Assembly: GCA_029247685.1 (NCBI GenBank)
Contig: JAQWKT010000059.1
Location: forward strand, 1 to 34,172
DNA: 34,172 bases
Direction of reading: 5' to 3'
DNA from: Crocinitomicaceae bacterium
GTDB lineage: Bacteria; Bacteroidota; Bacteroidia; Flavobacteriales_D; Crocinitomicaceae
Under the pieces are notes generated by a model, which was given only the letters and a program-made list of their open reading frames with translations, made no database searches and was not told the origin of the DNA. Shown piece after piece: positions 16,340-25,003 of this stretch (within the stretch, counting starts at the first letter, position 1; each line of letters begins with the position of its first letter). The position numbers were made by a program, and so were the translations under genes.

Positions 16340-16891
16340 TTGAACAGAAAAAAAGTCTTAATTCTTGCCTGGATTACGTTACTTGTTTTTCCATTGCCCG
16401 TTGTGCTTTTTTTCTATTATGGAGAAGGGCAAAATTTTTATGAAATTTTTCAGATTCAAAAAATTAACCTTATTCCAATTGGATATGGACTAGAGTTTGG
16501 AATTGTATATGCTTTTTTTGCTTCCATTTTATTGAAGTCTTCTGTTTTTAAAGAACTCCCACTCAATTTAGACAAGCTAATTTCATCGATGAAAATCACA
16601 AGAACAGATGCTTTATTTATTTCTTTTTGTGCTGGATTTGGTGAAGAAATTTTATTTCGAACTGGAATGCAACATTATTTAGGCATCCTTATTACCTCTA
16701 TTTTTTTTGTTGCAATTCATGGGTATTTAAACCCATTTAACTGGCGATACTCTTTATATGGATTAATCGTTCTACCATTTATTCTTCTACTTTCAATGGG
16801 ATATGAACATTTTGGATTGTGGTTTGCTATAGCAGCACACTTTTCTTATGATGCTGTATTATTTTGGTCCTACATTAAAGACCCCAATTAA
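16340..16891 (+). CDS. CPBP/CAAX-type intramembrane metalloprotease (TTG start)
   Basis: The 183-residue protein has about five hydrophobic helices and the CPBP (Abi/CAAX protease) motifs: GEEILFR with Glu102, Glu103 and Arg107, FFVAIHGY with His127, and AAHFSYD with His167. These form the intramembrane metal site. Its substrate is unknown; relatives process prenylated proteins or serve in bacteriocin immunity. The frame has no ATG between the upstream stop (16331-16333) and residue 84, so I take the TTG at 16340, 6 bases after that stop. It is in the same frame as the aminotransferase. The 3' end overlaps the convergent ung gene by 17 bases. Confidence 0.85.
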   Translation: MNRKKVLILAWITLLVFPLPVVLFFYYGEGQNFYEIFQIQKINLIPIGYGLEFGIVYAFFASILLKSSVFKELPLNLDKLISSMKITRTDALFISFCAGFGEEILFRTGMQHYLGILITSIFFVAIHGYLNPFNWRYSLYGLIVLPFILLLSMGYEHFGLWFAIAAHFSYDAVLFWSYIKDPN

Positions 16892-17570
16892 TGGGGGATT
16901 TCCCTTTTGAAATTAAATAATTATTTGCTTTACTAAAATGGGAACACCCAAAAAAACCACGGTAAGCAGACAATGGAGATGGATGAGGAGCAACAAGAAT
17001 TAAGTTTGTTTTTGAATTAATTAAGCAGACCTTTTTTTGAGATTTATTCCCCCATAATAAAAAAACGATTCCATTTTGATTGCCAATCAATTGTATCACC
17101 TTATCTGTGAATTTCTCCCAACCCAAATTAAAATGAGAACCTGGATTTCCAGGCTCAACTGAAAGAACGGAATTTAAAAGTAAAACCCCTTGATTTGCCC
17201 ATTTTTCCAGATTTCCAGATTTTGGCATGGCAAAAGACAAATCGTTTTGTAATTCTTTAAATATGTTATTTAAACTTTTGGGATATGGATAAACATTTGA
17301 ATTAACAGAAAAACATAATCCATTTGCATACCCTTTTGTTGGATATGGATCCTGTCCTATGACAACAACTTTTACTTTTTCAAATGGACAACTATTAAAT
17401 GCATGAAATATTTTTTCTCTATTGGGGTAGATTAAATGGGGCTCGTTTTTGTAGATATCTTCAATAAAAGATTTAAGGTTTAAAAAATATTTTTTTTTAA
17501 ACTCTTTATTTAAAATATCACTCCAATTGTTTTCAATTAACTCTTCCACTATTAAACGTTTATAACACAA
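16875..17570 (-). CDS. ung: Uracil-DNA glycosylase, family 1
   Basis: The 231-residue enzyme removes uracil from DNA to start base-excision repair. It has the family 1 catalytic water-activating Asp74 in GQDPYP, FSVNSNVYPYPKSLNNIFKEL, LLLNSVLSVEPGNPGSH and the His196 motif HPSPLSAYRGFFG. All key residues are present. No ATG is available at the N-terminus: TAA lies directly before a TTG at 17570, and a GTG follows at 17549. I list the TTG because it gives a slightly longer protein, but GTG (starting VEELIENNW) is equally plausible and the true N-terminus is uncertain by 7 residues. It overlaps the CAAX-protease gene tail to tail by 17 bases. Confidence 0.96.
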   Translation of the reverse strand: MCYKRLIVEELIENNWSDILNKEFKKKYFLNLKSFIEDIYKNEPHLIYPNREKIFHAFNSCPFEKVKVVVIGQDPYPTKGYANGLCFSVNSNVYPYPKSLNNIFKELQNDLSFAMPKSGNLEKWANQGVLLLNSVLSVEPGNPGSHFNLGWEKFTDKVIQLIGNQNGIVFLLWGNKSQKKVCLINSKTNLILVAPHPSPLSAYRGFFGCSHFSKANNYLISKGKSPINWGL

Positions 17571-17603
17571 TTAAAAACTGTTTAAAGTTACTTTTAAAAA
17601 ATG

Positions 17604-17611
17604 TATTTTCG
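17604..17611 (+). promoter_or_regulatory. Near-consensus -7 box TAttTTcG upstream of the acyltransferase gene
   Basis: It matches TAnnTTTG except for C at position 7, 26 bases before the ATG at 17638. It shares the TTcG variant with 14802-14809. Confidence 0.3.
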
Positions 17612-17637
17612 TTGCAAATAAAATTATTCATCCATTC

Positions 17638-18948
17638 ATGAAGGGCTTATATTTTTTTTGTTGGTTAATGGTTCAATATCCAGTTCGATTAGTATTTAGA
17701 AAAAGACTTATTTTAAATAATCCAAAAAAACGATTTAGCACTACAATATACGTCAGTAATCATCCTGCTGCATTTATGGATCCAATAATTTTATCCATAT
17801 TAAACAAACCCGTTGTTCATTTTTTAGTTAGATCGGATGTTTTTACAAAAATAACCAACCCTTTTTTCAAGAATCTACACATGCTGCCTATATATCGTCA
17901 ACACGATGGAGTCAACACCAAAGAAAAAAACAAAAAGATCTTTAGGGCTTGTTCCAATATTTTAATAAAAAATAAAAACATTTTAATCTTTGGAGAAGGA
18001 TTTTCAGATGATGTTTTTATTCGAAGACTAAAACCACTAAAAAAAGGGGCGGTTAGAATTGGCTTTACCGCTCTAGAAAAATGCAATTGGGAAAAAAAAA
18101 TTTATATGGCAGCAATTGGATGTAATTATGCAAACCCTAATGTTTTTGATAGCGAATTAATTATCTCCAATTCAGAACCAATATGCCTCAATGATTATAA
18201 AGAAACGTATCTTGAAAAACCAATTGAAACAATCAACAAACTAAATAAATCCGTCACTAATCTGTTAAAAAAACACATTACGCATCTCGAAAATGAAAAA
18301 AACTCCTCCCTTCATGAGAATATAATGAGAATAACAGGAGAAGGAATAAATTCAAAATACTATAATAATAAAATAGCCTTAAAAAATCGATTTAAGATGT
18401 CACAGAAAATTGCATTTAAACTTAATGATGCAGATGACAAAATAAAGTCCAAATTAAACCTCATTTTAATCAATTACTTCCAATCGGTGGATGAAAAGAA
18501 AATAAACGATCTTTTTATAAATGAAAAACATTCTAAAAAAAAATATATCAGTCTTAAACTACTTTGGGTTTTTGCACTTTTACCAATTGCTACTCTTGGC
18601 TTATTTCATGCTTATTTACCTTATCTCCCATTAAAAAAATGGGTAGAACAAAAATTTAAACGACCAGCATTTTGGCCTTCTGTTAAAATAATATTAGGGG
18701 CGCTTTTAATCGCATTAATCAACATCCCAATTATCCTTTTGCTTAATTATTACCTTATTGAAAATGGTTTGATTTCTTTTATATACTACCTTTTTATTGG
18801 TGTGTTTGGCAGTGTTTTTATGTTTGTTAAAACACAAATAAAATTGGTTCTAGATCGAATTAGAATTAATCCTTTTGAGGCAAACTCTTTTTTTAATCAA
18901 CGTTTAAAGATTTTAATAGAACTTAAAAAAAATAATTTCATTGACTAA
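17638..18948 (+). CDS. PlsC-type 1-acylglycerol-3-phosphate acyltransferase, long form with membrane domain
   Basis: The 436-residue protein has an N-terminal PlsC acyltransferase domain (about 35-210). It has SNHPAAFMD with His42 and Asp48, FGEGFSDDVFIRRLKPLKKGAVRIGF as the substrate-binding block (EGxS-like), and AAIGCNYANPN. The His-to-Asp spacing is five residues (Hx5D) rather than the textbook four; from memory this is normal in the long Bacteroidota form. About 90 residues follow with no recognised domain. Three C-terminal membrane helices (about 303-325, 345-368, 380-400) then anchor the enzyme to the inner membrane. It probably acylates lysophosphatidate or a related lipid. It stands alone between ung (-) and gldF. 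Confidence 0.87.
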   Translation: MKGLYFFCWLMVQYPVRLVFRKRLILNNPKKRFSTTIYVSNHPAAFMDPIILSILNKPVVHFLVRSDVFTKITNPFFKNLHMLPIYRQHDGVNTKEKNKKIFRACSNILIKNKNILIFGEGFSDDVFIRRLKPLKKGAVRIGFTALEKCNWEKKIYMAAIGCNYANPNVFDSELIISNSEPICLNDYKETYLEKPIETINKLNKSVTNLLKKHITHLENEKNSSLHENIMRITGEGINSKYYNNKIALKNRFKMSQKIAFKLNDADDKIKSKLNLILINYFQSVDEKKINDLFINEKHSKKKYISLKLLWVFALLPIATLGLFHAYLPYLPLKKWVEQKFKRPAFWPSVKIILGALLIALINIPIILLLNYYLIENGLISFIYYLFIGVFGSVFMFVKTQIKLVLDRIRINPFEANSFFNQRLKILIELKKNNFID

Positions 18949-18956
18949 TAAGTTTT

Positions 18957-18964
18957 TAAATTTG
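18957..18964 (+). promoter_or_regulatory. -7 promoter box TAaaTTTG of the gldF operon
   Basis: An exact TAnnTTTG match lies 11 bases before the ATG at 18976. A TTG at 18941-18943 is upstream but too close (13 bases) for a standard -33 element. Confidence 0.5.
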
Positions 18965-18975
18965 CCCTTGTAACT

Positions 18976-19701
18976 ATGTTTTCACTATACAAAAAAGAAG
19001 TTCGAAATTTTTTAAGCACTATTATTGGGTATGTTTTTATTATAATCTACCTTTTAATTTCAGGACTTTTTCATTGGGTAATTGATAACGACGCTAATCT
19101 TCTTTATGGCTCAGAAGCTGACCTAATTCCCTTTTTTAACCTTTCTCCAATTATTTTCTTAGTCCTTATACCTGCTATAACTATGCGAACTATTGCTGAA
19201 GAAAAAAGAACCGGAACAATGGAGCTTCTTGCAACCAAACCAATCTCTTCATTTCAAATTCTTTTTGCAAAGTTTTCAGCTGCGGTTACTTTATTTTGTA
19301 TTTCGATAACACCAACCTTTTTATACGTATACTCCATGTTATACATTGGAGATGGAAACTTAGATACTGGTGCCGTATTAACCTCGTATATTGGACTTTT
19401 TTTACTTGGCTCTTGCTTTGTATCTATTGGGATTTTTGCTTCTTCTATTACGAAAAGTCAAATAATTGCTTTTGTCTTATCTATGTTTATTTGTTGGTTT
19501 TTATTTTATGGATTTGAATTTATTGGATCCTATGGATTTATGGGCGATTTTGATGCCATAATTCAAAATTTGGGAATCTCTTTTCATTACGAATCCATTA
19601 AAAAAGGGGTTATTGATTCTAGAGACATTATTTATTTTTTAAGCATCATTTGTATGTTCTTTTGTCTGGCGCTTCAACTATTAAAAATAAACAGGAAATA
19701 A
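18976..19701 (+). CDS. gldF: Gliding-motility ABC transporter permease GldF
   Basis: The 241-residue protein is an ABC-2 type permease of about six helices: an N-terminal LYKKEVRNFL followed by the first helix, AITMRTIAEEKRTGTMELLATKPIS (the conserved coupling segment between helices 2 and 3), and a C-terminal helix ending in basic residues. In Flavobacterium, GldF with GldG and the ATPase GldA forms an ABC complex linked to gliding and T9SS function. The gldA ATPase is not in this window. The stop overlaps the gldG start by one base (TAATG). The T9SS-sorted protein at 29195 is consistent with a T9SS in this organism. Confidence 0.93.
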   Translation: MFSLYKKEVRNFLSTIIGYVFIIIYLLISGLFHWVIDNDANLLYGSEADLIPFFNLSPIIFLVLIPAITMRTIAEEKRTGTMELLATKPISSFQILFAKFSAAVTLFCISITPTFLYVYSMLYIGDGNLDTGAVLTSYIGLFLLGSCFVSIGIFASSITKSQIIAFVLSMFICWFLFYGFEFIGSYGFMGDFDAIIQNLGISFHYESIKKGVIDSRDIIYFLSIICMFFCLALQLLKINRK

Positions 19702-21512
19702 TGGCAAAAAAATTAAATGCCCTAAAAAAAATAAAGTTTTATCATTGGATAATTCTTTCAATCGTTCTTGTTTTTATTGTCTTAATTAACATCATTAGCT
19801 CCTACAAATATGTTCGAATAGACATGACTACCGATCAACGTTACTCTATTTCTGAAGGAACAAAAGAATTTTTAAAAGACTCTTCAAACTTTAAAAACAG
19901 AATGAGTATAAAAATTTATCTCGATGGAAAATTACCCGCAGATTTAAAACTTTTTCAGAATACACTCAAAGACAAATTATTAGATTTTAAAGAAATTGTT
20001 GGCGATCGAATTGAATATATATTTATTGACCCAAATGAAGGAGAAGATAAAGACAATCAAGCCTTAAAAGAAACCATTTATGCGAATGGAAAGGGGGTCT
20101 TGCCATTAGATATTCATTTTACAGAAAAAGGCGCAAACAAACAACTAACTGTTTGGCCTGGAGCTATTATTAATTATGGAGGTGAAAATGTAAATGTTAT
20201 CCAATTACTACCTGGAACTACTCCCGAAAATCCCATTAATGAATCCGATTTAAATAATGTCGTAGTACAAGGAATAAATAATCTGGAATACGAATTAATT
20301 AGCTCCATGAAACGAGCCATGCAAAAGAAAAAACCTAGAATTGCTTTTCTTCATGGACATGGCGAATTAAAAAAAATCGAAACCTATTACGCAAGAGCTT
20401 TATTAAAATCAGATTACAACATCTCGGATGTTGAAATAAAAGATAGTATCGCAGCTTTAGATAATTTTGATGGACTTATAATAGCTAGACCTAAACGTGC
20501 ATATAGTGACAAAGATTTATATGTTATCGATCAATTTTTGTTAAATGGAGGAAAATTAATGTGTTTTCTTGATGGATTAAACATGAGCGAAGATACCTTA
20601 AGAAAACGAGGTAACACCTATACCACTAGACACAATCCCAAATTAAACAACATGTTATTTGATTATGGCATTACGCTCAATGCAGATCGGTATGTTTGGG
20701 ACAAAAAATGCAACCTAATGATCTTTCCACAATTAAAAAACCCAAAACAATCATGGCATTATAAAGTCCTTGCAAAATCAGCAAAACACCCGATTTATAG
20801 CGACTTTCTTCCTCCGGTATTATTAAATTATTCAAACGAAGTTAAATTCACCAACAAAAAGAAAAATAAATTTTTTCCCATTTTAACAAGTTCTCCAAAT
20901 TCAAGAACAACTAACATGACACCCATTATAAGTTTTCAGGAAATTAAAATTTTTAAAAAGGAGAAATTTGGAAATAAAAAAATATGCCTTGCTGGTATTG
21001 TTGAAGGAGAATTTACTTCCCATTTTAAGGATCGATTATCACCTGAGTTTGCAAATAATCCAGAATCGAAATTCATAACTAAAAGCAATAAAAAAGGGAA
21101 ATTATTACTGATTGGAAATGGACGATGGGTCGCAAATGATTATGATTCATTATACAATAACAAATCAGGGAAATACGAATACCAAACAAAAAATCCATTT
21201 CAAGGCTATAGCCCTCTAGAATATGATTTTGATTTACTTCCATACATGCATAGAAGACAACTACCGGTATCAAAAATTGGCAATCAAACTTTTCTTGAAA
21301 ATCTAGTAAATTATATGATGGGAGATCATTCATTAATTCAAATTAGAAGCAAGAATATAGAGTTTCGTCCAATAAACAGAAAAAAAGTAGAACAAAAAGG
21401 ACAAACACTTAAATTATTAAATCTTCTTATTCCGGTTTTGAGCATTCTAATTTTTGGTTTTGTAATTGACTATTTTAGAAAAATAAAGTATGCAAAAAAA
21501 GAAAAAAATTAA
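19701..21512 (+). CDS. gldG: Gliding-motility ABC transporter auxiliary protein GldG
   Basis: I start at the ATG at 19701, which overlaps the gldF stop, rather than the in-frame ATG at 19650, which would lie inside gldF. The 603-residue product begins MAKKLNALKK, has an N-terminal transmembrane helix (about residues 14-33) and a second near the C-terminus (about 572-592), with a large periplasmic part between. The periplasmic region carries the ABC-transporter auxiliary pattern: DMTTDQRYSISEGTKEFL just after the first helix, an IAFLHGHGE block and LLNGGKLMCFLDG. It is the expected partner of GldF. Its 3' end overlaps the next gene by 23 bases, so that protein is likely part of the same complex or process. 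Confidence 0.93.
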   Translation: MAKKLNALKKIKFYHWIILSIVLVFIVLINIISSYKYVRIDMTTDQRYSISEGTKEFLKDSSNFKNRMSIKIYLDGKLPADLKLFQNTLKDKLLDFKEIVGDRIEYIFIDPNEGEDKDNQALKETIYANGKGVLPLDIHFTEKGANKQLTVWPGAIINYGGENVNVIQLLPGTTPENPINESDLNNVVVQGINNLEYELISSMKRAMQKKKPRIAFLHGHGELKKIETYYARALLKSDYNISDVEIKDSIAALDNFDGLIIARPKRAYSDKDLYVIDQFLLNGGKLMCFLDGLNMSEDTLRKRGNTYTTRHNPKLNNMLFDYGITLNADRYVWDKKCNLMIFPQLKNPKQSWHYKVLAKSAKHPIYSDFLPPVLLNYSNEVKFTNKKKNKFFPILTSSPNSRTTNMTPIISFQEIKIFKKEKFGNKKICLAGIVEGEFTSHFKDRLSPEFANNPESKFITKSNKKGKLLLIGNGRWVANDYDSLYNNKSGKYEYQTKNPFQGYSPLEYDFDLLPYMHRRQLPVSKIGNQTFLENLVNYMMGDHSLIQIRSKNIEFRPINRKKVEQKGQTLKLLNLLIPVLSILIFGFVIDYFRKIKYAKKEKN

Positions 21513-22557
21513 ACAACTTATTTTTGTTATTCTAGGGGTTTCTAGCCTTGTAGTTCTTGCTTATTATGTTAGCACCCTTATTGGCAGCGATAAAAAATCG
21601 GATACCGAATTAATTTCATTTGCAGTAGAAGACACGCTCAGCATTAATAAACTTATTATTACTGATAAAGACGAAAACAAAATTAAAGTGATCCGAAATG
21701 GCAATAAATGGACACAAATGGATGGCTCTGAAATTAAGCAAGAAATGGTTAATAACATCTTGTACTTAATCAAAAACATAGAGTTTAAAGGATATTTGCC
21801 AGATGCTTCCTTAAAACGATTTGATGAAATGATGAAAACCCAACACATCAAATTGGAGATTTTCACCAAAAAGGATGGATGGGTTAAAACTTGGTATATT
21901 GGCCCCACGTCAAAAGATCGTGGACAAATCATGCTCTTGGATTCAAAAAAAGATGGAAGAAGTACTCGTCCGGTAATAATGCACGATAAAACAGAACAAG
22001 GAGGAAGGATTTTAGATGTAATGTTTACCGTAAATAAAAAGGAATGGGGAGAAACAGAAATTTTTTCATTGCAACTAAACGAAATTGAATCGGTAGAGCT
22101 CCACTTTTTAAATAATCAAAATCGAAATTTTAAAGTTATCAATTTAAAAAATGATCCGTATGTGGAATACAAAGGAACTAAATTGAAAACCGATTTAAAA
22201 ATGATCTATAAATACCTTCAATTATTTAAAAAAGTTCATTTTAACGAACCAAACTATGTTTTAAATAAATCCCAATCAGACAGTTTAAAGAAAACACAAC
22301 CTTTTGCTCAACTTAATCTAATTGAAAAATCAGGCAAATCCACTAAATTAAAAATGTATAAAATGCCAATAAAGCAAAATGCAAATCAAATAAACGAATC
22401 CATGGAAGTATTAGAAATGAACATGGATAAATTTTGGTGTGAATTAAATAATGGAGAGCTTGTAAAATGTCAATTTTTTTCTTTCAATAAAATATTAAAT
22501 GGGCATGTATATTTCCCTGAAATGAATGTCGAAGAGGTAATAGAAAATAACTACTAA
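21490..22557 (+). CDS. Membrane-anchored protein of the gldFG operon (possibly DUF4340-like)
   Basis: The 355-residue protein has one N-terminal transmembrane helix (about residues 9-27) preceded by lysines, so the rest should face the periplasm. The body is rich in beta-type segments (INKLIITDKDENKIKVIRNGNKW, WYIGPTSKDRGQIMLLD). No catalytic motif is visible. The order of short strand repeats resembles DUF4340 proteins that accompany GldG-like auxiliary proteins in other bacteria, but I could not confirm this. It overlaps gldG by 23 bases and lies just before dnaN. This gldF-gldG-unknown-dnaN order is, as I recall, conserved in Flavobacteriales. A role in the GldFG complex is the simplest inference. 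Confidence 0.72.
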   Translation: MQKKKKIKQLIFVILGVSSLVVLAYYVSTLIGSDKKSDTELISFAVEDTLSINKLIITDKDENKIKVIRNGNKWTQMDGSEIKQEMVNNILYLIKNIEFKGYLPDASLKRFDEMMKTQHIKLEIFTKKDGWVKTWYIGPTSKDRGQIMLLDSKKDGRSTRPVIMHDKTEQGGRILDVMFTVNKKEWGETEIFSLQLNEIESVELHFLNNQNRNFKVINLKNDPYVEYKGTKLKTDLKMIYKYLQLFKKVHFNEPNYVLNKSQSDSLKKTQPFAQLNLIEKSGKSTKLKMYKMPIKQNANQINESMEVLEMNMDKFWCELNNGELVKCQFFSFNKILNGHVYFPEMNVEEVIENNY

Positions 22558-22584
22558 TTAAAGGAGTATTATATAGTTTTTTGT

Positions 22585-22592
22585 TAGTTTTG
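22585..22592 (+). promoter_or_regulatory. -7 promoter box TAgtTTTG upstream of dnaN
   Basis: An exact TAnnTTTG match lies 56 bases before the dnaN ATG, so dnaN probably has its own promoter in addition to any read-through from the gldF operon. Confidence 0.5.
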
Positions 22593-22648
22593 TATGTTAC
22601 AATAAAATACGTGTTTTTTGACACATTTAATTTTTAGAAAATAAAAAA

Positions 22649-23767
22649 ATGAACTTCATCGTTTCTAGCACAATTCTTCTTAAGCACCTTCAAAGCATTT
22701 CTGGAGTATTAAGCAGTAGTAATAACTTGCCAATTTTAGATAACTTTTTGTTTGAAGTAAACAATAAACACTTAAGCATTTCTGCATCTGATCTTGAAAC
22801 TACTATCACTACTAGCCTAGAAATTCAATCGGAAGAAATAGGTAAAATAGCTATCCCTGCTAGATTGATTCTTGATATCTTAAAAAACTTACCAGAACAA
22901 CCTTGTACATTTAAAATTGGCACTGATTTCTCTGTAGAAATTGCCTATAACAATGGAAAATCTAAAATGATTGGTTTTAATGGCGATGAATATCCCAGAG
23001 TGCCAAAATTAGACAATAAAAACTCAGTAAGCATTACCGGAGAAATCTTATCAAAAGCAATTAATAAAACCATTTTCGCTGCAGGCAACGATGATTTAAG
23101 ACCTGTAATGAGTGGAGTTTTTTGTCAATTTACAGAAAAAGAAATCACCTTTGTGGCAACCGATGCACACAAATTAGTTCGGTACTCAAGAACAGATTTT
23201 ACAGCCAAAGGAAATGCCTCTTTCATTTTACCTAAAAAACCTCTAAATCTTTTAAAAAACAACATTCGAGGAGATGAAGAAGTGAAAATTGAATACAATA
23301 CTTCAAATGCAATTTTTTCATTAAATGACATTACGCTTAATTGTCGTTTAATTGATGGAAAATACCCTAATTATGAAGCAGTTATTCCAAAGGAAAACCC
23401 AAACGTTCTTTCCATTGATCGAAATCAAATTTTAAGCTCCATTAAGCGAGTCTCATTATTTTCAAATAAAACCACTCACCAGATTAAGTTAAAATTAGCT
23501 GGTTCTGATCTAAATCTTTCTGCTGAAGATGTTGACTTTTCAAATGAAGCAACTGAAAGATTAACTTGTAATTACAATGGAACCGATCTAGAGATTGGTT
23601 TTAATTCTCGGTTTTTAATGGACATGCTAAGCAATTTAGAGACTACTGACATTCAACTTTGCATGAGTGAACCAAATAGAGCAGGTTTATTAATGCCAAT
23701 TCATTCTGAGGAAAACAAAAACGAGCATATTTTAATGCTTGTCATGCCTGTTATGCTAAATAGATAA
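22649..23767 (+). CDS. dnaN: DNA polymerase III subunit beta (sliding clamp)
   Basis: The 372-residue protein has the usual clamp length and pattern: MNFIVSSTILLKHLQSISGVL, NLPILDNFLFEV, ASDLETTI, GEILSKAINKTIFAAGNDDLRPVMSGV in the middle domain, ATDAHKLVRYSR, CRLIDGKYPNYEAVIP, and the C-terminal strand ending LMLVMPVMLNR. It forms a dimeric ring around DNA that tethers the replicase. There is no sign of dnaA or recF next to it, so this dnaN is separated from the classical dnaA-dnaN-recF-gyrB cluster, and the window shows no replication origin. It lies downstream of gldFG and 53 bases before rlmN. Confidence 0.97.
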   Translation: MNFIVSSTILLKHLQSISGVLSSSNNLPILDNFLFEVNNKHLSISASDLETTITTSLEIQSEEIGKIAIPARLILDILKNLPEQPCTFKIGTDFSVEIAYNNGKSKMIGFNGDEYPRVPKLDNKNSVSITGEILSKAINKTIFAAGNDDLRPVMSGVFCQFTEKEITFVATDAHKLVRYSRTDFTAKGNASFILPKKPLNLLKNNIRGDEEVKIEYNTSNAIFSLNDITLNCRLIDGKYPNYEAVIPKENPNVLSIDRNQILSSIKRVSLFSNKTTHQIKLKLAGSDLNLSAEDVDFSNEATERLTCNYNGTDLEIGFNSRFLMDMLSNLETTDIQLCMSEPNRAGLLMPIHSEENKNEHILMLVMPVMLNR

Positions 23768-23820
23768 AAGTCTTCAATAATTCGTGTTCTTTTTTTTTAT
23801 TCTTTATTTTTAGCTGAAAT

Positions 23821-24906
23821 ATGACTATTAACAAAGTTAATATTAGAAGCAAAGACTCTATTTTTATTAGTGATTGGCTAATAAAAAATGGACATAAAGC
23901 ATTTCGACAAAAACAAATTGAGGATTGGTTATGGAAAAAGAATGCACATTCTTTTGAAGAAATGCTTAATATTGGAAAGGGCTTAATCAACGATTTAAAC
24001 AAAAACTTCTATATTGATCGAATTCAATTAAGCGATAAACAAATCAGCAATGATAGCACTGTTAAATGCGCTTATTCAGTTGGAGAAACACAAGTGGTTG
24101 AAGGAGTTTTAATCCCAACAAATAAAAGAAGCACTGCATGTATTTCCTCTCAAGTTGGATGTGGGTTAGCCTGTAAATTCTGTGCCACAGGAAAATTAAA
24201 AATGTTACGAAACCTTAGTCCAGGAGAAATTGTGGATCAAGTTGTTTCTTTAAACGAAATATCATTAAAAAATCTAAACAGACCCATTTCAAATATTGTC
24301 TACATGGGAATGGGCGAACCATTATTAAATTACAAAAATGTACTGAGATCAACAGAAATATTGTGTTCAGAAAAAGGCTTAGGCATGTCCCCTAAAAGGA
24401 TAACCGTATCAACGGCAGGAATAGCTAAAATGATTACAAAACTTGGAGATGATGAGGTGAAATTTAATTTAGCACTTTCACTTCATGCGGCTAATGATAA
24501 AAAAAGAAGTGAGATAATGGACATTAATTCCTCCAATAACTTAAATGACCTTAAAGATTCTCTTAAGCATTTTTATAATAAAACAGGTACAAGAGTTACC
24601 TTTGAGTACATCATTTTTGATCAATTTAATGACAACCCCGAAGATGCTTATGAATTAGCTAGTTTTGCAAAATGCGTTCCATGTAAAATCAATATTATTG
24701 AATATAACCCAATAGATGGTGAAGATTTCAAACAAGCTGAAATCGAAAAAGTTAATGACTTTGCAGCAATTCTTGAATCAAAAAACCTAGTCGTAAATAT
24801 AAGACGAAGTAGAGGGAAAGATATTGATGCCGCCTGTGGTCAACTTGCAAATAAAAACAAATCGGCAACAAACCGAGAAAACCAAATGAAAAGAAAACGA
24901 GTTTAA
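23821..24906 (+). CDS. rlmN: 23S rRNA (adenine-2503-C2)-methyltransferase / tRNA methyltransferase
   Basis: The 361-residue radical SAM enzyme methylates A2503 of 23S rRNA and A37 of some tRNAs. The 4Fe-4S ligands are Cys114, Cys118 and Cys121 (CGLACKFC). The two methyl-transfer cysteines are Cys107 (STACISS) and Cys339 (IDAACGQL), with the same spacing to the cluster as in E. coli RlmN. YMGMGEPLLNY and STAGIAKMI are further family blocks, and the N-terminal RQKQIEDWLWKK begins the accessory domain. The C-terminus ends in a basic tail. All needed residues are present. RlmN rather than Cfr is indicated by the housekeeping setting and the RlmN-type motifs. Confidence 0.96.
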   Translation: MTINKVNIRSKDSIFISDWLIKNGHKAFRQKQIEDWLWKKNAHSFEEMLNIGKGLINDLNKNFYIDRIQLSDKQISNDSTVKCAYSVGETQVVEGVLIPTNKRSTACISSQVGCGLACKFCATGKLKMLRNLSPGEIVDQVVSLNEISLKNLNRPISNIVYMGMGEPLLNYKNVLRSTEILCSEKGLGMSPKRITVSTAGIAKMITKLGDDEVKFNLALSLHAANDKKRSEIMDINSSNNLNDLKDSLKHFYNKTGTRVTFEYIIFDQFNDNPEDAYELASFAKCVPCKINIIEYNPIDGEDFKQAEIEKVNDFAAILESKNLVVNIRRSRGKDIDAACGQLANKNKSATNRENQMKRKRV

Positions 24907-24971
24907 GACTCCTTTTTATGTAGATTGATTTTAAATAAGAACAAAAAAGAAGCTCCTAGTGTTGTATAGAG

Positions 24972-24979
24972 TAAATTTG
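24972..24979 (+). promoter_or_regulatory. -7 promoter box TAaaTTTG of sdhC
   Basis: An exact TAnnTTTG match lies 24 bases before the sdhC ATG at 25004. Confidence 0.5.
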
Positions 24980-25003
24980 TAATAAGAAAAAAGATAAACT
25001 ATA

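Noticed and set aside
19650-19700. Upstream in-frame ATG for gldG
   Set aside because: It lies inside gldF. The ATG at 19701 overlaps the gldF stop as TAATG and gives the normal GldG N-terminus.
21564-21932. 122-codon open frame on the minus strand within the gldG-downstream gene
   Set aside because: No recognisable domain or promoter, and the plus-strand gene has stronger support through overlap with gldG.
22610-22628. GTGT-ACAC hairpin before dnaN
   Set aside because: Four-base stem with a T-rich loop; likely chance in AT-rich sequence.
24898-24918. Small hairpin at the end of rlmN followed by TTTTT
   Set aside because: The stem is only about 4 bp (GAGT/ACTC), too weak to call a terminator.
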